Shown here: positions 58,385 to 64,000 of the stretch, piece after piece
Position numbering within the stretch: the first letter of the stretch is position 1
How the letters are laid out: every line of letters begins with the position of its first letter
Assembly: GCF_014647915.1 (NCBI RefSeq)
Contig: NZ_BMQC01000001.1
Location: 62,001 to 126,000, forward strand
DNA: 64,000 nucleotides
From: Pilimelia terevasa
GTDB taxonomy: Bacteria > Actinomycetota > Actinomycetes > Mycobacteriales > Micromonosporaceae
Reading direction: 5' to 3'
The notes under the pieces: generated by a model
Databases searched by the model: none
The model's input: only the letters and a program-made list of their open reading frames with translations
What the model was told of the DNA's origin: nothing
Position numbers and translations under genes: made by a program

Positions 58385-59737
58385 TTGGTTGAGCAGGCCG
58401 CGACCGCGGACCGCCGCGCCCCGGCCGGGGCGGCCGCGCCGCCCGCAGGCACCCGCGGCGGGCGGGCCTGGGCGGTCGCGCGTCGCGCCTCGCGCACGGT
58501 CGGCCCCGCCCTGCTGGTGTACGCCGCCGTCCGCGTCGCCGCGCTCGCCGCCCTCGCGGTGTGGGCGGACCGGCGGGGGGTCGACCTCGGCGCGGTGCTG
58601 GGGGAGCGGTTCGACGCCGCCTGGTTCGCCGGTATCGCCGCCGACGGGTACGACCACGGCGTGCCGGCGGAGGCGGGCGGGCCGCGGCTGTCCAACCTCG
58701 CCTTCTTCCCGCTGTACCCCGGCCTCGTCCGGCTCGCCGCCCTGCTGCCGGGGGTGGGGACGGGCGCGGCGGGGGTCCTGGTCGCGGGGCTCTGCGCCCT
58801 GGCCGCCGCCGCCGGGATCTTCCTGGTCGGGCGGGAGCTGCGCGGGCGGCGGGTCGGCCTGCTGCTGGTGGCGCTGTGGGCGGCGCTGCCGCACGCGGTG
58901 GTGCAGCAGATGGCGTACAGCGAGTCGCTGTTCACGGCGCTGGCGGCGTTCACCCTGTACGCCCTGCTGCGCGGGCGGTGGCTCACCGCGGCGGCGCTGT
59001 GCGTGGCCGCCGGCCTCACCCGGTCCACCGCGGTCGCGTTGATCGCGGCGGTCGGGGTGGCCGCCGCGCTGGCGGTCTGGCAGCACCTGCGCACCCCGCC
59101 GTCCGGCGTCCCGCACCCGGGCGGCGCTTCCCCGGCGGGTGGCGCTCCTCCGGCGGGCGGCGATCCCTCGGCGGGCGGCGTTTCCCGGGCAGGTGGCGCT
59201 GCGCGGGGGTGGGGCGACGTTCTCCGGGCGGTACGCCGCGGGGCGGTGCCGTGGCGGCCCGTGCTCGCCGTGCTCGTCGCGCCGCTGGGCTGGCTCGGCT
59301 ACCTCGCCTGGGTGGGCGCGCGCCTCGGGCGGTGGGACGGCTGGTTCGCCGTCCAGGAGCGGTGGGGTTCGCGGCTGGACGGCGGCTGGTACACCGCCCG
59401 GTACGCCGCGCGCGCGCTCACCGCGCCGTCGGTGGCGGTGACCGTCGCCGTCGTCACCGCCGTGCTGGCCGTCGCGCTGGTCTGCGCCGCCGTGCTGCGC
59501 GCGCCCGCGCCGGTCCTGACGTACGCGCTGGTGTCGCTGGCCCTGGTCCTGGCCACCGCCGGCTACTACCCGGTGAAGGCCCGGCTGCTGCTGCCGGCGT
59601 TCCCGCTGCTGCTCCCGCTGGCCGCGGTCCTGGCGCGCGCGGGCACCCGCGCCCGCGCCGTCGCGTTGGCCGCCGCCGTGGCCGGGACCGCCTGGTTCGG
59701 CGGCTACGTCACGCTGGTCTGGACGTTCTCCCCCTGA
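58385..59737 (+). CDS. Integral membrane GT-C glycosyltransferase, PIG-V/mannosyltransferase-like
   Basis: 450 aa from a TTG with GGGGAG seven bases upstream. About ten transmembrane segments. The first outer loop has ERFDAAWFAGIAADGYD, which matches the R-W/F-D-x2-W/Y motif of PIG-V and GT-C mannosyltransferases using polyprenyl-phosphate sugars. AFFPLYPGLVRL and a long loop rich in GG-x3-A repeats (about 246-276) follow. It likely adds a sugar from a lipid donor on the outer face, completing the glycan island. Ends nine bases before convergent disA. Confidence 0.82.
   Translation: MVEQAATADRRAPAGAAAPPAGTRGGRAWAVARRASRTVGPALLVYAAVRVAALAALAVWADRRGVDLGAVLGERFDAAWFAGIAADGYDHGVPAEAGGPRLSNLAFFPLYPGLVRLAALLPGVGTGAAGVLVAGLCALAAAAGIFLVGRELRGRRVGLLLVALWAALPHAVVQQMAYSESLFTALAAFTLYALLRGRWLTAAALCVAAGLTRSTAVALIAAVGVAAALAVWQHLRTPPSGVPHPGGASPAGGAPPAGGDPSAGGVSRAGGAARGWGDVLRAVRRGAVPWRPVLAVLVAPLGWLGYLAWVGARLGRWDGWFAVQERWGSRLDGGWYTARYAARALTAPSVAVTVAVVTAVLAVALVCAAVLRAPAPVLTYALVSLALVLATAGYYPVKARLLLPAFPLLLPLAAVLARAGTRARAVALAAAVAGTAWFGGYVTLVWTFSP
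59120..59209 (+). repeat. Five 18-bp imperfect repeats in the GT-C gene
   Basis: Units of 18 bp encode Gly-Gly-x-x-x-Ala hexapeptides in a loop between membrane segments. Copy number is likely variable. Confidence 0.75.
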
Positions 59738-59746
59738 GCCGGCGGC

Positions 59747-61045
59747 TCAGATGTACCGCTCCAGAATGGACGCCTCGGCCAGCCGGGACAGCCCCTCGCG
59801 GACGCCCCGGGCGCGGGTCTCGCCCACCCCGTCGACCGCCTGCAGGTCCTCCACCGTCGCGCCGAGCAGGCGCTGGAGGCTGGCGAAGTGCTCGACCAGC
59901 CGCTCGATCACCGCGCCCGGCAGCCGCGGCACCTTGGCCAGCAGCCGGAACCCGCGCGGGCTCACCGCCGCCTCCAGCGCGTCGGTCGCCCCCGGGTACC
60001 CCAGCGCGCGGGCGACCGCCACGAGGTCGATCAGCTCGGCGGAGCTGAGCAGGTCCAGCTCGACCAGCGCCTCGTCCAGGGTCCGGGCCCGCCGGCCGGC
60101 GGGCAGGTAGTCGCGGATGACCAGGGTGCGGTCGGCGTCCACGCCGGCCATCAGCTCGTCGAGCTGGAGCGCGAGCAGCCGGCCGTCGGTGCCGAGTTCG
60201 ACGACGTAGCCGGCGATCTCGTCGGCGATCCGGCGGACCATCTCCAGCCGCTGGACCACCGCCACCGCGTCGCGGACCGTGACCAGGTCCTCGATCTCCA
60301 GCGCCGACAGGGTGCCGGACACCTCGTCCAGCCGCAGCTTGTACCGCTCCAGCGTCGCCAGCGCCTGGTTGGCGCGGGAGAGGATCGCGGCCGAGTCGTC
60401 CAGCACGTGCCGCTGGCCGTTGACGTACACGCCGATGATCCGCATCGACTGGCTCACCGAGATCACCGGGTGGCCGGTCTGCTTGGCGACCCGCTCGGCG
60501 GTGCGGTGCCGGGTGCCGGACTCCTCCGACGGGATCGACGAGTCCGGCATCAGGTGCACGGCCGCGCGCACGATGCGGGTGCCGTCGCTGGACAGCACGA
60601 CCGCGCCGTCCATCTTGCACAGTTCGCGCAGCCGGGTGGCGGAGAACTCGACGTCCAGGGCGAAGCCGCCGGTACAGATGGACTCCACCAGGCGGTCGAA
60701 GCCCAGCACGACCAGGGCGCCGGTCCGGCCGCGCAGGATGCGTTCGAGGCCGTCGCGCAGGGCGGTGCCCGGCGCCATCAGGGCCAGGGTCGCGCGCAGG
60801 GGATCGCCCGCGCTGGTGCCGATGTTCCCGATGCCCGTCACGGCCGCTCCCCACGCCAGTCCCGCCCCGGTGGCGACGGCCGTCCGTTCGGCCGTGCCAC
60901 GTGCCTCGGCGCGCCTGCCGGGGTCCCGCTGGCGGCCGCCGTCCGCGCCGCCCGCGGCGCCGTCACCGCGCAGGGCGGCGGGACCCTGCGCGGCAGGTCT
61001 GGCCTGCGCGGCGGAGCTGCCCCGGGCGTCGCGGTCAGTGGGCAC
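59747..61045 (-). CDS. disA: DNA integrity scanning protein DisA, diadenylate cyclase
   Basis: 432 aa from GTG 61045, which has a TAGACT box six bases upstream (leaderless). A GTG at 60841 with GGGGAG six bases upstream would give the more usual 364 aa and remove a Gly/Arg-rich extension. Diadenylate cyclase domain with DGA at 146-148 ([12 protein letters not shown]) and RHRTAER at 179-185; a helical linker ([12 protein letters not shown]) and C-terminal helix-hairpin-helix DNA-binding domain follow. Makes c-di-AMP from two ATP while scanning DNA; activity is halted by branched structures. Next to radA, the same pairing as in many Gram-positive bacteria. Confidence 0.95.
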   Translation of the reverse strand: MPTDRDARGSSAAQARPAAQGPAALRGDGAAGGADGGRQRDPGRRAEARGTAERTAVATGAGLAWGAAVTGIGNIGTSAGDPLRATLALMAPGTALRDGLERILRGRTGALVVLGFDRLVESICTGGFALDVEFSATRLRELCKMDGAVVLSSDGTRIVRAAVHLMPDSSIPSEESGTRHRTAERVAKQTGHPVISVSQSMRIIGVYVNGQRHVLDDSAAILSRANQALATLERYKLRLDEVSGTLSALEIEDLVTVRDAVAVVQRLEMVRRIADEIAGYVVELGTDGRLLALQLDELMAGVDADRTLVIRDYLPAGRRARTLDEALVELDLLSSAELIDLVAVARALGYPGATDALEAAVSPRGFRLLAKVPRLPGAVIERLVEHFASLQRLLGATVEDLQAVDGVGETRARGVREGLSRLAEASILERYI

Positions 61046-61051
61046 CCCCGC

Positions 61052-61057
61052 AGTCTA
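61052..61057 (-). promoter_or_regulatory. TAGACT -10 box of disA, leaderless start
   Basis: On the minus strand TAGACT ends six bases before the GTG at 61045 and lies between the disA start and the radA stop. Confidence 0.45.
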
Positions 61058-61078
61058 CGGACCGCGCGCCAGCGGGGC

Positions 61079-62557
61079 TCACTCGGCGGACACCCGCGCC
61101 GCCCAGTGCAGCGCCGCCCGGACGTCGGCGACCTCGATGACCCGCAGCCCCGCCGGACCCGGCCCCTGCTCGCCGCCGCCGCAGCCAGGCGGCACGAGCG
61201 CCGCGGTGAAGCCCAGCCGGGCCGCCTCCGCCAGCCGCCGGCCCACCGCGCCCACCCGGCGGACCTCGCCGGTGAGGCCGACCTCGCCGATCGCCACCAG
61301 CCGCGGCGAGACGGCCAGGTTCAGCCCGCCGGAGGCGACGGCCAGCGACACGGCCAGGTCGGCGGCCGGCTCGACGACGCGGATCCCGCCGACGGTGGCC
61401 GCGAAGACCTCGCGGTCGTGCAGGGTCAGCTTCTCCGCCCGGCGCTGCAGGACGGCGAGCACCATCGCCAGCCGCGCGCCGTCGAGGCCGGAGACGGTCC
61501 GCCGCGGCGAACCGGCGACGGTGGCCCCGATCAGCGCCTGTACCTCGGTGACCAGGGCCCGGCGCCCCTCCATCGCCACGGTCACGCAGGTGCCGGGCAC
61601 CGCCTCGGCGTACCGGGTCAGGAACAGGCCCGAGGGGTCCGGCAGGCCGGTGATGCCGCCCTCGTGCATCTCGAAGCAGCCCACCTCGTCGGCCGGGCCG
61701 AACCGGTTCTTCATGCCGCGGACCAGCCGCAGCGCCGAGTGCCGGTCGCCCTCGAAGTGCAGCACCACGTCCACCAGGTGCTCCAGGACCCGCGGCCCGG
61801 CGACGTTGCCGTCCTTGGTGACGTGGCCCACGAGCACGGTGGCGATGCCGCGCTCCTTGGCCACGGCCACCAGCGCGGCGGTGACGGCGCGGACCTGGGT
61901 CACCCCGCCGGCCGTGGCGTCGGTGCCGGCGACCGAGAACGTCTGGACGGAGTCCAGCACCAGCAGGCCCGGCCGCACCTGGTCGAGGTGGCCGAGGACC
62001 GCGCCGAGGTCGTTCTCCGCCGCGAGGTACAGCCGATCGTGCAGGGCGCCGATGCGCTCCGCCCGCAGCCGGACCTGGCTCACCGACTCCTCGCCGGAGA
62101 CCACCAGGGCCGGCGACCCGGCGGACGCGGCCCACTGCTGCGCGACGTCGAGCAGCAGCGTCGACTTGCCGACGCCCGGCTCGCCGGCCAGCAGCACGAC
62201 GGCGCCGGGCACGAGGCCGCCGCCCAGGACCCGGTCCAGTTCGTCCACGCCGGTCGGCCGGGCGGCCGCCGCCGCGGCGCTGATCGTGGCGATCGGCCGG
62301 GCGGGCTCGCTCGGCGCCCGGCTGGCGACGGCGCGGCCGGCGACGACCGGTCCGGTCACGGTGCACTCGACCACGGAGCCCCACTCCTGGCACTCCGGGC
62401 ACCGGCCGACCCACTTGGGGGGCTGGTGGCCGCAGGCGTCGCACTCGTACGCCGGCCGGGCCTCCTTCACCCCCCGCTGCCGCGCCGCCGCAGGCCGGCC
62501 CGCACCCCGCGCCGGCCTGCCTCCCGTGACCTGCTCACCCGCCACCTGCCCACTCAC
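61079..62557 (-). CDS. radA: DNA repair protein RadA (Sms)
   Basis: 492 aa. GTG start with GGGAG about ten bases upstream. N-terminal zinc finger C39-x2-C42 ... C53-x2-C56, a RecA-like ATPase with Walker A GEPGVGKST (125-133) and LLVLDSVQTF, the RadA-specific KNRFG motif (about 278-282), and a C-terminal Lon-like domain (about 340-480). It is a branch-migrating helicase acting in recombination and processing of stalled forks. Lies upstream of disA on the same strand; in Bacillus RadA modulates DisA, so the pairing is meaningful. Confidence 0.96.
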   Translation of the reverse strand: MSGQVAGEQVTGGRPARGAGRPAAARQRGVKEARPAYECDACGHQPPKWVGRCPECQEWGSVVECTVTGPVVAGRAVASRAPSEPARPIATISAAAAAARPTGVDELDRVLGGGLVPGAVVLLAGEPGVGKSTLLLDVAQQWAASAGSPALVVSGEESVSQVRLRAERIGALHDRLYLAAENDLGAVLGHLDQVRPGLLVLDSVQTFSVAGTDATAGGVTQVRAVTAALVAVAKERGIATVLVGHVTKDGNVAGPRVLEHLVDVVLHFEGDRHSALRLVRGMKNRFGPADEVGCFEMHEGGITGLPDPSGLFLTRYAEAVPGTCVTVAMEGRRALVTEVQALIGATVAGSPRRTVSGLDGARLAMVLAVLQRRAEKLTLHDREVFAATVGGIRVVEPAADLAVSLAVASGGLNLAVSPRLVAIGEVGLTGEVRRVGAVGRRLAEAARLGFTAALVPPGCGGGEQGPGPAGLRVIEVADVRAALHWAARVSAE

Positions 62558-62580
62558 GACCGCTCCACTCCCGCCCTGCC

Positions 62581-62651
62581 CCGCTCCGCTGCTGCCCTGC
62601 CCGCTCCGCTGTCGCCCTGCCCGCTCCGCTGTCGCCCTGCGCGCTCCGCTG
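62581..62651. repeat. 20-bp tandem repeats upstream of radA
   Basis: Three units of CCGCTCCGCTGTCGCCCTGC (62581-62600 with two differences, then 62601-62620 and 62621-62640 identical) plus a partial fourth (62641-62651). A degenerate copy precedes at 62560. They lie within 100 bases of the radA start, on its promoter side. Confidence 0.85.
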
Positions 62652-62757
62652 GCCCGGCGCCGGGCCGTGCGCCGACCCTAGCCGCGGCCTCCGACGTTCA
62701 CCCCCGCCGCACACCCCGGGCGCCCGCGCGAGATCGGCGGCCGGCGGCGTCCGCCGC

Positions 62758-62763
62758 TAGGCT
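62758..62763 (+). promoter_or_regulatory. TAGGCT -10 box of the phytoene synthase gene
   Basis: TAGGCTGGCGGC repeats the string seen at 22511, but is followed by ACG instead of ATG, so here it would start a leader of about 105 bases before the ATG at 62875. Confidence 0.45.
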
Positions 62764-62874
62764 GGCGGCACGTCCCCGGACGCCGCCGCGGCCACCCGCG
62801 GTCGGGCGGCTGGGCACGGCATCATGGGCACGGCAGTGCGGACGGGTACCGTACCGGCGCGGAGGGCGGGGGCG

Positions 62875-63834
62875 ATGAGCGACACGGTGACCCTGGCCGC
62901 GTCGTACGCGCGGTGCCGGGAGGTCATGCGGCGACACGGCCGCTCGTACTACCTGGCCGCCCGCCTGCTGCCCGCGGACCGGCGGCGGCACGTGCACGCC
63001 CTGTACGCCTTCACCCGCCACGCCGACGACCTCGTCGACGTCGCCGGCACCCCGGCCGACCTGCGGGCCTGGGCCGCGGCCTTCACCGCCCGTCGCGCGG
63101 GCGCGCACCCGCTGCTGCCCGCCGTCTTCGACACCGTCGACCGCTGTGGCCAGGACCCAGCCGACTTCACGGCGTTCCTGGCCTCGATGGCGATGGACCT
63201 GCAGGTCACGGCGTACCCGACGTACGCCGACCTGCTCGGCTACATGGAGGGCTCGGCCGCGGTGATCGGCACCATGATGCTGCCGGTCCTCGACCCGCCC
63301 GACCCCGCCGCCGTCCGCGAGCCGGCCCGGCAGCTCGGGCTCGCCTTCCAGCTCACCAACTTCATCCGCGACGTCGGCGAGGACCTGGACCGGGGCCGGC
63401 TGTACCTGCCGCTGGCGGACCTCGACCGGTACGGCGTCACCCGGGCGGACCTCGCCGCCGCGCACCGGGCCGGCGGGCTGCCGGCGGCGCCGGCCGGCGA
63501 GCGGATCCGCGCCCTGATCGCCGCCGAGGTGGACCGGGCGCGGGAGCACTACGCCGCCGCCGAGCCGGGTATCCAGGGGCTGCGGGGCGCGTCGCGCACC
63601 TGCATCCGGGCGGCGCGGCGGTTGTACGGCGGGATCCTGGAGGAGGTCGTGGCGCGGCGGTACGACGTGTTCGCCGGGCGGGCCGTGGTGCCCCGCCGGC
63701 GCCGGCTGGCGGCGGTGCTGGCCACGGTGCTCAGCGCGGGGGCGCCGCCGCGGCCAGCGGGTCGGCGGGTCGGGCGGGGCGCGCCCGGCGCGGCCGGTAC
63801 TCCAGCGTCAGGGGGCCGGCCGGACGCAGCGTGA
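62875..63834 (+). CDS. Phytoene/squalene synthase family protein
   Basis: 319 aa. Head-to-head prenyl transferase. First Asp-rich motif HADDLVD (about 49-55) and second NFIRDVGEDLDRGRLYLP (about 162-179) are intact, with SYYLAARLLP and the RRLYGGIL helix as in CrtB/squalene synthases. It would join two geranylgeranyl or farnesyl diphosphates; product not predictable. GGAGGG lies 12 bases before the ATG, and an in-frame ATG at 62824 is an alternative. Its last 104 bases overlap the convergent P450 gene. Suggests a carotenoid or hopanoid cluster continuing to the right. Confidence 0.88.
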   Translation: MSDTVTLAASYARCREVMRRHGRSYYLAARLLPADRRRHVHALYAFTRHADDLVDVAGTPADLRAWAAAFTARRAGAHPLLPAVFDTVDRCGQDPADFTAFLASMAMDLQVTAYPTYADLLGYMEGSAAVIGTMMLPVLDPPDPAAVREPARQLGLAFQLTNFIRDVGEDLDRGRLYLPLADLDRYGVTRADLAAAHRAGGLPAAPAGERIRALIAAEVDRAREHYAAAEPGIQGLRGASRTCIRAARRLYGGILEEVVARRYDVFAGRAVVPRRRRLAAVLATVLSAGAPPRPAGRRVGRGAPGAAGTPASGGRPDAA

Positions 63835-64000
63835 TGCCCGCCGCGGGCGCCGGGTCGCCGGCGGCGGCCCGCAGGTCGCCGGTACAGAACGGGCGCAGCG
63901 CCACCCGCAGCATCAACCGGGCCAGGTGCGCGCCGAGGCAGGTCCGCCGGCCCGCGCTGAACGGCAGGTAAGACCAGGCGGGCCGGCCGTCGGCGAAGCG
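63731..64000 (-). CDS. Cytochrome P450 (partial, C-terminal end)
   Basis: The minus strand is open from the right edge to a TGA at 63731 (89 residues). It holds the haem-binding signature F-S-A-G-R-R-T-C-L-G with the axial Cys, followed by AHLARLMLRVALRPF, the L-helix. The end has a P/A/R-rich tail. Only the C-terminus is in the window; substrate unknown. The tail overlaps the phytoene/squalene synthase gene by 104 bp on the opposite strand. P450s in such positions often modify the terpenoid made by the neighbouring synthase. Confidence 0.85.
   Translation of the reverse strand, partial: RFADGRPAWSYLPFSAGRRTCLGAHLARLMLRVALRPFCTGDLRAAAGDPAPAAGITLRPAGPLTLEYRPRRARPARPADPLAAAAPPR

Noticed and set aside
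62581-62651. CRISPR-like array near radA
   Set aside because: The 20-bp units are directly adjacent with no spacers, and no cas genes are present; it is a simple tandem repeat.

Overview
The window is very GC-rich DNA (roughly three quarters G+C by eye) with GC-saturated third codon positions, many GTG starts, and TAnnnT boxes placed just before start codons. Together with Lsr2, ClpC1, DUF3180, the folP-folB-folK and panC-panD-nadB-nadC-coaX-lysS-lsr2-clpC gene orders, and disA-radA, this points to an actinobacterium, most likely of the Micromonosporaceae. That placement is inference from gene content and order; no rRNA is present. I see no tRNA, rRNA, CRISPR array, transposase or integrase.

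Layout. 1-1.6 kb: three consecutive secreted or membrane-anchored proteins, at least two of them paralogues (the first runs off the left edge). 1.9-3.7 kb: an Lrp/AsnC regulator divergent from a PLP-dependent trans-sulfuration-type enzyme, with a 9-bp inverted repeat between them. 3.8-9.0 kb: secreted hydrolases (M28 peptidase, very large S8 protease, CE4 polysaccharide deacetylase). 9.9-18.4 kb: a tightly coupled minus-strand operon resembling the core of a type IV secretion apparatus (pilin-like, VirB3/PrgI-like, VirB4-like ATPase, TrbL/VirB6-like membrane protein, VirB8/TcpC-like protein, SLT+M23 muralytic enzyme). It has no relaxase or coupling protein in view, and the VirB4-like gene carries an apparent one-base frameshift in its linker. 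18.7-21.1 kb: folate genes folP-folB-folK plus a DUF3180 protein. 21.3-24.7 kb: three poorly characterised membrane or hypothetical proteins.

24.7-26.8 kb: an isolated NuoD-like complex I subunit followed by a MidA/NDUFAF7-type methyltransferase. 26.9-36.1 kb: a GNAT acetyltransferase, then pantothenate and NAD genes (DUF2520 reductase-like, panC, panD, a septum-formation lipoprotein, a fused nadB-nadC, coaX) and lysS. 36.5-40.8 kb: lsr2, clpC and mutY, with a pair of DnaA-box-like sites between lsr2 and clpC.

41.9-59.7 kb: a surface-glycan island. It has a UDP-sugar 6-dehydrogenase, a Gfo/Idh oxidoreductase, a DegT aminotransferase, a left-handed beta-helix acyltransferase and a non-hydrolysing UDP-GlcNAc 2-epimerase. 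These five functions together match the known route to UDP-2,3-diacetamido-hexuronic acids. Three GT4 enzymes, one GT2, one GT-C, a TagG/TagH-like ABC exporter, a TetR regulator and two small paralogous proteins accompany them. An M28 peptidase and an MSMEG_6728-type protein sit inside the island. 59.7-62.6 kb: disA (c-di-AMP synthase) and radA. 62.9-64 kb: a phytoene/squalene synthase convergent with a cytochrome P450 cut by the right edge.

Reading limits: all calls are from reading the sequence and translations; no database search was run. Start codons were chosen from Shine-Dalgarno sites, stop/start overlaps or leaderless promoter spacing, and alternatives are given where the choice is open.
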